Assembly: GCA_937967875.1 (NCBI GenBank)
Contig: CALBTQ010000420.1
Coordinates: 1 to 13,118, forward strand
From: an uncultured Pseudomonadota bacterium
Lineage (GTDB): Bacteria; Lernaellota; Lernaellaia; Lernaellales; Lernaellaceae
DNA: 13,118 nt
Direction: 5' to 3'
The notes under the pieces: generated by a model
What the model saw: the letters and a program-made list of their open reading frames with translations, nothing else
Database searches by the model: none
What the model was told of the DNA's origin: nothing
Made by a program: the position numbers and the translations under genes
Shown: one piece after another, positions 1 to 4,786 of the stretch
How positions within the stretch are numbered: position 1 is the first letter of the stretch
Layout: each line of letters opens with the position of its first letter

Positions 1-53
1 TACGGCGAACACCGATATCTACACTCTTTCCCTACACGACGCTCTTCCGATCT
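1..53 (+). other. Illumina P5/universal adapter left on the contig end (not genomic)
   Basis: Bases 21-53 match the standard Illumina universal adapter read exactly, from ACACTCTTTCCC to CTTCCGATCT. Bases 1-20 match the preceding flow-cell portion with two mismatches, at positions 9 and 17. Genomic sequence therefore begins at about base 54. The reverse complement of the same adapter closes the contig, so this is an assembly artefact and not a biological terminal repeat. Confidence 0.97.
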
Positions 54-935
54 TGGGAAGTGCTGCACCAGAGCGCAAAGGAAGGCTATGACGTCGTGCG
101 GTTCATCAACGAGAACGAAGGGTGGATTTTAGGCAACATGTACGTCGCGCCGACCGGCAAGGAAGGGGCGAAGAATATTTTGGCGATGCTGCACACCACC
201 GACGGCGGCGTGACCTGGGAAAATTACGTCGGGCATCTGCCGGCGGAATTCACCGGGCTGTCGGGTGGCTGGGCGCCGTCGAGCATCGAGTTCTTCAACG
301 AGGACTTCGGGTTCATCCTCGGGTATGGCGCGCGGATCATGAACTACGGTCCGGCGTTCCTGTACACCTTCGACGGCGGCGAAACCTGGACGCAGGATGC
401 GGCGGCGGCCGCGCTCAACGGCGGGCAGCTCGATTTGCATTTCGTCAACAGCAAGGTCGCCTACAGCGTGGGCATGTACCTCAACCTGATGCGCTACACA
501 GGCGCGAACACGCCGCCGGTGGCCGACGCGGGCGAGGATGAGACGGTGAACGACGGTACGATCGTCCAGCTCGACGGCAGCGGCAGCTACGACCCGGACG
601 GCGATGACCTGACCTACGCCTGGAGCCAGGTGAGCGGACCCGGCGTGATTCTGCTGCAGGAAACCACCGTGACGCCGACGTTCATCGCCACCGAGGCGGG
701 CGACGTGGTCATCCGGTTGATCGTCAACGACGGCGAGGAGGATTCGCAGCCCGACACCGTGACCATCACTGTGCTGCCGGTCGGCGATGATGACGACGAC
801 GATGACGACGACATCGCCGACGACGATGCGGCCGACGATGACGCGGCCGACGACGACGAAGACGACGACAGCGTTCTCGACGACGACCAAGGCGACAGCG
901 ACGATGACGATGACGACGACGGGTGCGGGTGCTGA
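54..935 (+). CDS. Secreted Asp-box/YCF48-like repeat protein with PKD-like domain and poly-Asp Gly-Cys-Gly-Cys tail (5' partial)
   Basis: The 5' end is missing. The open frame runs into the adapter, and its first genomic codon (TGG, 54-56, followed by EVLHQ) looks like the end of a truncated Asp box, so the GTG at 60 is not the start. Counting residues from base 60, three blade-like units follow (FINENEGWILG near 15, FFNEDFGFILG near 78, FVNSKVAYSVG near 128). Two full Asp boxes, TTDGGVTW (46-53) and TFDGGETW (103-110), lie between them, as in BNR/YCF48-type beta-propellers. Residues about 150-241 form a PKD/Ig-like domain (PPVADAGED, GSGSYDPDGD, YAWSQVSGP). Residues 243-287 are almost all Asp with some Ala, and the protein ends GCGC at tandem stops TGA TAA. 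Such architecture is typical of exported surface proteins. The signal peptide, if any, lies off the contig. No enzymatic function can be assigned. Confidence 0.85.
   Translation, partial: WEVLHQSAKEGYDVVRFINENEGWILGNMYVAPTGKEGAKNILAMLHTTDGGVTWENYVGHLPAEFTGLSGGWAPSSIEFFNEDFGFILGYGARIMNYGPAFLYTFDGGETWTQDAAAAALNGGQLDLHFVNSKVAYSVGMYLNLMRYTGANTPPVADAGEDETVNDGTIVQLDGSGSYDPDGDDLTYAWSQVSGPGVILLQETTVTPTFIATEAGDVVIRLIVNDGEEDSQPDTVTITVLPVGDDDDDDDDDIADDDAADDDAADDDEDDDSVLDDDQGDSDDDDDDDGCGC
786..920 (+). repeat. GAY-triplet tract encoding the poly-Asp tail
   Basis: About 45 codons are nearly all GAC or GAT, with interspersed GCG/GCC (Ala) and a few others, directly before the terminal Gly-Cys-Gly-Cys. The mix of GAC and GAT shows that it is not a perfect microsatellite. 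The reverse strand reads as Ser- or Val-rich open frames, which are only shadows of this tract. Confidence 0.8.
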
Positions 936-941
936 TAACGC

Positions 942-989
942 GGAACGGCGAATGCGGAATGCGGATTGAGGAACGGCCAATGCGCAATG
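942..989 (+). repeat. Imperfect 28-nt-period direct repeat downstream of the propeller gene
   Basis: GGAACGGCSAATGCG occurs at 942-956 and 970-984 (14 of 15 bases identical, period 28), with further GCGGAATGCGGATTG-like sub-repeats between and after. It starts a few bases after the stop codons, so it is transcribed as 3' UTR or lies just beyond it. I do not recognise it as a named repeat family. Confidence 0.5.
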
Positions 990-1067
990 TTGGATGACGA
1001 AGGGAGAGTGCGGCGGTACCGGTATAGAGCCATTATAAAATCCCGAGTACTTTCAATAAAAAATGTG

Positions 1068-1099
1068 GGGCGGCGGCAAGGACGTCGCCCGGCGTTTTT
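1068..1099 (+). terminator. Weak candidate rho-independent terminator for the propeller gene
   Basis: An 8-bp stem pairs 1068-1075 (GGGCGGCG) with 1083-1090 (CGTCGCCC) across a 7-nt loop and includes one G-U pair. Four bases after it come five Ts (1095-1099). The gap between stem and T-run, and the 130-nt distance from the stop codon, keep confidence low. Confidence 0.3.
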
Positions 1100-1189
1100 A
1101 GGATAATGCGACTGGAACGGTCGAACGAGCGGATGAAAAAAAGTACTCGAAAAACAATATTTACGCTTTTCTTTTTTGTAAGCCTTAGA

Positions 1190-1315
1190 GTAATATTGCC
1201 CCCAATTGGGGACTCATTCCAGGAAGCAACTGGCATGACCGACACAGGACGTAGGCCACCCACGCCACATCGTGTGGTGCAGGGGGTATGCGCTGTTGTC
1301 GTTCATCAATATTAC
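1190..1315 (+). promoter_or_regulatory. Candidate structured 5' leader of the lipoprotein gene (unassigned)
   Basis: A perfect 9-bp inverted repeat, GTAATATTG (1190-1198) and CAATATTAC (1307-1315), could close a domain of about 126 nt ending 24 nt upstream of the lipoprotein ATG. Directly inside the left arm are five Cs (1199-1203) that can pair either with GGGG at 1208-1211, as a palindrome, or with GGGGG at 1282-1286. Internal hairpins include CCAG/CTGG (1219-1233) and CCACA-TCG-TGTGG (1265-1277). The alternative C-run pairings look like a switchable fold. It does not match any riboswitch consensus I know, and the folding is by eye only. Confidence 0.3.
1200..1211. repeat. Perfect 12-nt palindrome CCCCAATTGGGG
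   Basis: This is a fully self-complementary 12-mer in the AT-rich promoter-like stretch upstream of the lipoprotein gene. It could be a dimeric-protein operator or part of the leader fold described for this region. No regulator gene for it is visible in the window. Confidence 0.4.
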
Positions 1316-1339
1316 AACCAACCATAAGGGACATAAGAA

Positions 1340-1609
1340 ATGAAGAAAATTCTGCTTATCGCGTTGATGATCGCGGTCGTGGCCATGGCTTTTGCTTGCG
1401 CCAAACAGCAGACCGAGCAGGCCTCGGAAGTGGCGCCGCCGGCTCCGGCCGTCGAACAGCCTGCCGCCGACATGGCCGCTCCGGCCGCCGACGCTCCGGT
1501 GCCGGTTGAGGCCGCTCCGGCCGCCGACGCTCCGGCTCCGGTTGAGCCCGCTCCGGCCGCCGCTCCGGCTCCGGTTGAGCCCGCTCCGGCCGCCCCGGCT
1601 GCCAACTAA
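1340..1609 (+). CDS. Small Ala/Pro-rich repeat lipoprotein
   Basis: An 89-residue protein of unknown function. The ATG is preceded at 8 nt by AAGGGA (1326-1331), which fixes the start. Residues 1-19 form a typical signal sequence (MKK, then a hydrophobic core of Ile, Leu, Ala, Val and Met) leading to Cys20 in the context AFAC. That is a slightly atypical but plausible lipobox, so I infer export and lipid anchoring at Cys20. After a short charged segment (KQQTEQASE), the mature chain of about 70 residues is almost only Ala, Pro, Val, Glu and Asp, in a 12-residue repeat (PAADAPVPVEAA and variants). Such low-complexity chains are usually extended spacers across the periplasm or envelope. The gene is monocistronic, with its own strong terminator 20 nt downstream. 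Confidence 0.8.
   Translation: MKKILLIALMIAVVAMAFACAKQQTEQASEVAPPAPAVEQPAADMAAPAADAPVPVEAAPAADAPAPVEPAPAAAPAPVEPAPAAPAAN
1478..1606 (+). repeat. In-frame 36-nt tandem repeats within the lipoprotein gene
   Basis: Unit 1 (1478-1513), unit 2 (1514-1549), unit 3 (1550-1582, 33 nt, one GAC codon missing) and a partial fourth unit (from 1583) all begin GCTCCGGCCGCC, and the first three contain CCGGTTGAG. Units 1 and 2 differ at only a few positions. The lengths are multiples of three, so changes in copy number keep the reading frame. Confidence 0.8.
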
Positions 1610-1628
1610 GATTTTTTCGTCGATGATA

Positions 1629-1664
1629 AAGGGCGAGCCCTCAGCGGCTCGCCCTTCTTGTTTT
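1629..1664 (+). terminator. Strong rho-independent terminator of the lipoprotein gene
   Basis: An 11-bp perfect stem, AAGGGCGAGCC (1629-1639) with GGCTCGCCCTT (1646-1656), closes a 6-nt loop and is followed by CTTGTTTT. It lies 20 nt after the lipoprotein stop. There is no T-run on the other side, so it acts on plus-strand transcripts only. Confidence 0.9.
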
Positions 1665-1703
1665 AAAAGGAAACGGCTCCCCGGGGTGGGTGAGGGAGCC
1701 GTT
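1665..1703 (-). terminator. Rho-independent terminator of the riboswitch-micropeptide transcript
   Basis: Read on the minus strand, AACGGCTCCC (1703-1694) pairs perfectly over 10 bp with GGGAGCCGTT (1681-1672) across a C/A-rich 12-nt loop, followed by TCCTTTT. The U-tract is interrupted by two Cs. It abuts the plus-strand terminator, and the two share the self-complementary TTTTAAAA at 1661-1668. It closes the transcript that begins at the c-di-GMP riboswitch. Confidence 0.75.
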
Positions 1704-1730
1704 CGTCCGTTTACGGCTTTACGGTCGGGG

Positions 1731-1755
1731 CGCCGGATTTCGCGACGAACCGGCG
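1731..1755 (-). other. Hairpin in the 3' untranslated part of the micropeptide transcript
   Basis: CGCCGG (1731-1736) pairs with CCGGCG (1750-1755), and inside it TTCG (1739-1742) pairs with CGAA (1746-1749) around a CGA loop. It starts 12 nt past the micropeptide stop codon and lies before the terminator. No T-run follows it, so its role may be mRNA stability rather than termination. Confidence 0.4.
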
Positions 1756-1766
1756 ACCATCGTAGG

Positions 1767-1844
1767 TTACGGATTGCAGCCGATGGACCAGGCGGTCAGG
1801 ACCAGCAACAGGTTGAAGAAAATCAATTTGAGGTACAAGGGCAT
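1767..1844 (-). CDS. 25-residue hydrophobic Cys-containing micropeptide under c-di-GMP riboswitch control
   Basis: A tiny gene whose start is set by an excellent ribosome-binding site, AAGGAGGGA (1859-1851), with GGAGG 8 nt before the ATG at 1844. The stop is TAA. The peptide begins MPLYLKLIFFN, continues through a Leu/Val-rich core and ends TAWSIGCNP. Residues 3-18 could span a membrane, with a single Lys at position 6. Cys23, preceded by Ser-Ile-Gly, sits where a lipobox Cys would be. The product could therefore be a membrane micropeptide or a lipoprotein precursor whose mature form is only Cys-Asn-Pro. A longer in-frame ORF extends upstream to 1985 but crosses the riboswitch aptamer and is not the gene. 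A GEMM-I riboswitch lies directly upstream and a terminator downstream, so this appears to be the only gene on the transcript. I recognise no family. A small membrane toxin, a signalling peptide or a regulatory leader peptide are all possible. Confidence 0.75.
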   Translation of the reverse strand: MPLYLKLIFFNLLLVLTAWSIGCNP

Positions 1845-1850
1845 GGACAG

Positions 1851-1899
1851 TCCCTCCTTCCGGTTTGGTGTTGGGAGGGAACAGTCGTAAAACTGTTCC
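1851..1899 (-). promoter_or_regulatory. Riboswitch expression platform with anti-Shine-Dalgarno and competing hairpin
   Basis: On the minus strand, TCCCTCC (1880-1874) is perfectly complementary to the micropeptide Shine-Dalgarno stretch GGAGGGA (1857-1851). Just upstream, GGAACAGT (1899-1892) forms an 8-bp hairpin with ACTGTTCC (1885-1878), whose 3' arm shares bases 1878-1880 with the anti-Shine-Dalgarno. The GGAAC of that hairpin (1899-1895) can instead close the aptamer with GTTCC (1977-1973). The sequence thus offers two exclusive states and suggests translational control. By this logic ligand binding frees the anti-Shine-Dalgarno and lowers translation, but the direction is inference. 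Confidence 0.65.
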
Positions 1900-1977
1900 T
1901 TCGGCAGCCGAGCTATCTCCGTGAGACCTCTAGCTTTGCGTCCCCGCCTCGCGACGGGTTTGCCTTTATCGTGGAAC
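1895..1977 (-). ncRNA. Cyclic di-GMP-I (GEMM-I) riboswitch aptamer
   Basis: The minus strand carries the hallmark elements in order: GGCAAACC (1964-1957), a stem capped by a GCGA GNRA tetraloop, GGGACGCAAAGC, a second stem (GCTA ... TAGC) able to hold the tetraloop receptor, and CGGCTGCCGA at the 3' side. This matches the class-I c-di-GMP aptamer, in which the GNRA loop docks on the opposite helix and the ligand sits at the three-way junction. A closing helix GTTCC (1977-1973) with GGAAC (1899-1895) is available. The aptamer senses the second messenger c-di-GMP and lies directly upstream of the micropeptide gene and its Shine-Dalgarno. Confidence 0.93.
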
Positions 1978-1991
1978 TTTTCCACTGTCCG

Positions 1992-2020
1992 ATTATGTCA
2001 TCGGCAGTCAGCAAGGCGAA
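1992..2020 (-). promoter_or_regulatory. Candidate promoter of the riboswitch transcript
   Basis: CATAAT (1997-1992 on the minus strand, 5 of 6 matches to TATAAT) lies 14 nt upstream of the aptamer's closing helix, so transcription would start just before the aptamer. The hexamer 17 bp upstream, TTCGCC (2020-2015), is a poor -35 match. Placement is the main argument. Confidence 0.35.
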
Positions 2021-2121
2021 CTTGATGAAAAAGATTCCATATTTACATATTCACTCATTATTCATTACAATATGTTGTATGTTCGGTTGTGTAAATAAAA
2101 CTGTGACCGGGAGAATTTCGG

Positions 2122-3030
2122 TTATACGTAGCGCACTTCGGCGAAGCGGCGTTGGAGCGCGTGGCGGAGTTTGTACTTCGGATGACCGAATATAACCGCC
2201 AAACCTGGTTGAATTTTTTCCGGCAGCGCATATTTGCGGCGCAGATCCTTGCTGTACTTGGCCACGTAGCCCGGCAGGCCGAGCATGCAGGCGCCCAGGC
2301 CGAGGGCGACGCCCGCGTTCATCGCGTTGGTTGCGGCGATGTACGCATCGGCCGGGTCTGAGGCGCTGGATGCATAGAAAAACATCGCGGCCGGCGCGCC
2401 GTAAAAGAACCAGTCGACGCCCTTCTTTTCCAACTCGAGGTACTTGTCGATGATCGGCACGATGAACAGCTTGAAGGCGTCCACGCCCTCTTTGCCCATC
2501 AGCGGGCGCATGAGCATGAGCATCGGCGCGGAGAAGAACCACTTCATTTTCTCCATGGCGCGCAGTTGGTCGTAGACGAACCGCTGCACCTTGGCCGGCG
2601 TATCGAAGACCAGCGCGCCGACCTCCGACGGCGGCACGCCCATGGGCGAAGTGGCCGCCGCGGCGATGATCCGCTCGAGCATCTCGCGCGACACCGGTTG
2701 GTTCTTGAACTCGCGGACGCTGCGCCGCGACAGCAGCAGGTTGTACAGGCGTTCGTAGTCGGCGCGCTTGGCGGCGGGGGGAAGGTCGAGCACGTCGGCC
2801 GGATGCAGGTCGCGTCCCTCGACGGAGATCGCACCGGTCGGGCAGACGCTCAGGCAACCGCCGCAGCCGATGCAGCCGAAGCCGCGCGTTTGGTCGATGC
2901 GCACTTCGCCGTCGGCCAGGTACAGCGGATACCCGCGGCACACGGCCACACACGCGCCGCACACGTTGCATTTTTCCCGATCGATCCTCACCGTCGCCGC
3001 TTGCGGACACCGTCCCCATTCCAACGCCAT
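2122..3030 (-). CDS. Two-[4Fe-4S] ferredoxin-nitroreductase fusion protein
   Basis: A 302-residue cytoplasmic protein. The ATG at 3030 follows AGGAG at 5 nt. The frame stays open to 3249, but that extension has no ribosome-binding site or domain similarity. Residues 21-31 (CNVCGACVAVC) and 53-63 (CIGCGGCLSVC, then PTGAIS) are two classic [4Fe-4S] cluster motifs. Residues about 95-285 are a nitroreductase-family flavin domain: SRRSVREF (101-108) is the usual FMN-phosphate-binding start, followed by a SPMGVPPSE segment and the late Gly-rich GVALGLGACMLG (240-251). By family knowledge, such fusions bind FMN and reduce substrates with electrons received through the iron-sulfur clusters, mainly in anaerobes. 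The substrate is unknown. The gene is divergent from the amino-acid transporter genes and has no strong terminator before the riboswitch transcript. Confidence 0.85.
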   Translation of the reverse strand: MALEWGRCPQAATVRIDREKCNVCGACVAVCRGYPLYLADGEVRIDQTRGFGCIGCGGCLSVCPTGAISVEGRDLHPADVLDLPPAAKRADYERLYNLLLSRRSVREFKNQPVSREMLERIIAAAATSPMGVPPSEVGALVFDTPAKVQRFVYDQLRAMEKMKWFFSAPMLMLMRPLMGKEGVDAFKLFIVPIIDKYLELEKKGVDWFFYGAPAAMFFYASSASDPADAYIAATNAMNAGVALGLGACMLGLPGYVAKYSKDLRRKYALPEKIQPGLAVIFGHPKYKLRHALQRRFAEVRYV

Positions 3031-3054
3031 GGCCGCTCCTTTTTTCGATGTATA

Positions 3055-3229
3055 AATAATAATGTCCGCGCCAGTATAACGCACCGGGGGAATTTTGGAA
3101 GGGCGTTGTGCGCCGGCGAACCGGCGGGCGAGTGCCGGGAGGACAACTGGCGTTGGATTGTAAAATAACATCACTATTTGACATTGGTGGATTTGTCCCG
3201 CATGGTGAATCCATCCGCGAATAGATGGG
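3055..3229. promoter_or_regulatory. Divergent promoter region between nitroreductase and ABC transporter genes
   Basis: For the minus-strand nitroreductase, TATACT (3078-3073) is a 5/6 match to a -10 box with only a weak -35 (TTCCAA or CTTCCA) upstream. For the plus-strand transporter, a perfect TTGACA -35 box occurs at 3178-3183, but the -10 position 17 bp downstream (CATGGT, 3201-3206) is poor. No clear operator palindrome is visible. Confidence 0.3.
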
Positions 3230-3241
3230 ATGACAATCAAT

Positions 3242-4786
3242 ATGCGCAAGAAAAATACTTATTTAACGATGAGTTTGGTGTTTGTGGCGTTGTTGGCGGC
3301 TCTGCCCGGCGGCATGGCTTTCGCCCAACCGGCCGATGACAAAACGTCATTGCGCCTGGCGATGTCCGGCGCTTTTCAACCCTTTTCCACCACCGACGAT
3401 CAGGGGCGGCTGGTGGGTTTCGACGCCGATATCGCCCGGGAGATCGCCCGCCGCCTGGGGTATGCGCCGGCGCTGGTGCAGATCGACTGGGCCGGAATTC
3501 AGGCCGGTTTGCACAGCGGCAAATACGATTTGATTTGCGGCTCGATGGCGATCACACCGGAGCGGCTGGCGACGATGCACTTCACCTTGCCGTATTACGT
3601 GAGCGGCGCGCAGGTGTTCGCCCGGCGCGGCGTGACCGATCTGACCGGCGTGAAAATCGGCGTGCTGGAGGATTCGACCTACGCGCGCTACATCACGTCC
3701 CACCCGGAGCGGTTTCCGGTCGCCGCGATCGTCTATTACGGCAGCGAAGCGGAGATCGTGGCGGCGATGAACACCGACAAGATCGAGGCGTTCGTGTCGG
3801 ATCGGATCGTCGGCGGTTTCTACGTGAAAAAAGGCGGCGCGGGCGACATCGTGCCCCTGGGCAGGCTGCTGTACGAGGAGGCGTGCGGTATTGCCGCCCG
3901 CCGGGATTCGACGCGGCTGGTGCATCGGGTCAACGAAGCCCTGCTGGCCATGGTGCAGGACGGAACCTACGCACGCATCTACCGTACGTGGGTGGGCGCT
4001 TCACCGGACCTCGAAACGTTGTTGACCAACTGGGGCGCGTTCGCGACGAAGATTCCGCCGTTGACCGAGGATGTGTCGACGGTGAAAAAGAAACCGACTT
4101 TCGTCGAACGCGCGAGCGGGATGATTCCCCTGTTGGCCAAGGGCGCGGTGCTGACGCTGGAACTGACGCTGCTGACCGCGCTGCTGGCGCTGCTGACCGG
4201 TTCGCTGATCGGCGTGGGCACGTCCTCGCGCGCGCGGTGGATCAAGCGGGCGACGACGGCGTACATCTGGCTGGTGCGCGGCACGCCGCTGCTGGTGCAG
4301 TTGTTCATTTCCTATTTCGTGCTGGCAACGGCGATCAACCGGCTGGTCGGATTCGAGCTGATCGGCGCGTTCGGCGCGGCGCTGATCGCCCTGGTCGTCA
4401 ACACGACGGCTTATAACGCGGAAACGCTGCGCGGTGGCATCAACGCGGTGGAGAAGGGCCAGTGGGACGCGGCCGCCTCCCTGGGCATGACGCGCCGGCG
4501 AATCATGCGCCGGGTGATTCTGCCGCAGGCGTTTCGCGACGCGCTGCCGTCGCTGGGCAACAATCTGGTGGTGCTGACCAAGGACACCTCGCTGGTCGGC
4601 GCGATCACCCTGATCGAGTTGACCTACGCGGCGCGCAATGTGGTGTTTCAAACCGGTCAGGCGTTCATGCCGTTTGTGCTGGCGGCGGGCTTTTATCTGG
4701 TCATCATCTCGCTGATCACCCTGGCGGTGCGGGCGTGGGAGCGGTACCTGCAACGATCGCGGCAGGCGGTGGGGAGGACGATCTGA
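3242..4786 (+). CDS. Polar amino-acid ABC transporter, fused periplasmic substrate-binding and permease protein
   Basis: About 514 residues in one polypeptide. I prefer the ATG at 3242, which gives an MRKK signal-peptide start behind GGGATGA; an in-frame ATG at 3230 would add four residues and has no ribosome-binding site. The signal peptide ends near AFAQ (residue 28). Residues about 35-255 are a family-3 solute-binding domain (LVGFDADIAREIARRLG, DLICGSMAITPERL with the Arg that usually contacts the ligand carboxylate, FTLPYY, AFVSDR). A linker follows, and from about residue 295 a HisM/GlnQ-system-type permease with several membrane segments and the ATPase-docking EAA loop (VEKGQWDAAASLGM ... 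ILPQAF, about 404-431). The binding domain is thus tethered to the membrane subunit instead of being free. The stop overlaps the ATPase start (TGATG). Substrate specificity cannot be read from sequence. Confidence 0.88.
   Translation: MRKKNTYLTMSLVFVALLAALPGGMAFAQPADDKTSLRLAMSGAFQPFSTTDDQGRLVGFDADIAREIARRLGYAPALVQIDWAGIQAGLHSGKYDLICGSMAITPERLATMHFTLPYYVSGAQVFARRGVTDLTGVKIGVLEDSTYARYITSHPERFPVAAIVYYGSEAEIVAAMNTDKIEAFVSDRIVGGFYVKKGGAGDIVPLGRLLYEEACGIAARRDSTRLVHRVNEALLAMVQDGTYARIYRTWVGASPDLETLLTNWGAFATKIPPLTEDVSTVKKKPTFVERASGMIPLLAKGAVLTLELTLLTALLALLTGSLIGVGTSSRARWIKRATTAYIWLVRGTPLLVQLFISYFVLATAINRLVGFELIGAFGAALIALVVNTTAYNAETLRGGINAVEKGQWDAAASLGMTRRRIMRRVILPQAFRDALPSLGNNLVVLTKDTSLVGAITLIELTYAARNVVFQTGQAFMPFVLAAGFYLVIISLITLAVRAWERYLQRSRQAVGRTI

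Larger units (their letters stand above)
936..1339. other. Intergenic region of about 400 bp with repeats, palindromes and an AT-rich core; no gene seen
   Basis: Open frames here are short, lack good ribosome-binding sites and have no recognisable protein features. From left to right the region holds a 28-nt-period direct repeat (942-989), a weak terminator-like hairpin (1068-1099), a 10-bp inverted repeat (1044-1053 with 1140-1149), a perfect 12-nt palindrome (1200-1211) and a folded leader candidate (1190-1315). The last runs up to the lipoprotein gene at 1340. The stretch from about 1130 to 1200 is distinctly AT-richer than its surroundings and probably contains the lipoprotein promoter, but I could not pick out a convincing -35/-10 pair. 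Confidence 0.6.

Noticed and set aside
60..62. GTG at 60 as the start of the propeller/PKD protein
   Set aside because: There is no ribosome-binding site, and the in-frame upstream codons (Trp-Glu) continue the Asp-box pattern, so the gene is truncated by the contig end.
129..1033. Minus-strand Val-, Ser- and Arg-rich open frames over the first gene
   Set aside because: They are shadows of the GAY repeat and GC-rich coding sequence, have no ribosome-binding site and resemble no family.
1478..1606. CRISPR-like array or regulatory repeat
   Set aside because: The units are adjacent with no spacers and lie inside a coding frame as 12-residue protein repeats.
1767..1985. A 72-residue minus-strand protein ending in the micropeptide sequence
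   Set aside because: Its first 47 codons overlap the c-di-GMP aptamer and expression platform, whose RNA motifs explain the sequence; the strong Shine-Dalgarno is before the internal ATG at 1844.
3031..3249. N-terminal extension of the ferredoxin-nitroreductase by 73 residues
   Set aside because: No ribosome-binding site at 3249, the extension has no domain similarity, and it would run through the divergent promoter region; the ATG at 3030 has AGGAG.
4462..4785. 108-residue N-terminal extension of the ABC ATPase frame
   Set aside because: It overlaps the permease's conserved EAA loop in another frame, and the ATG at 4786 has a strong ribosome-binding site.
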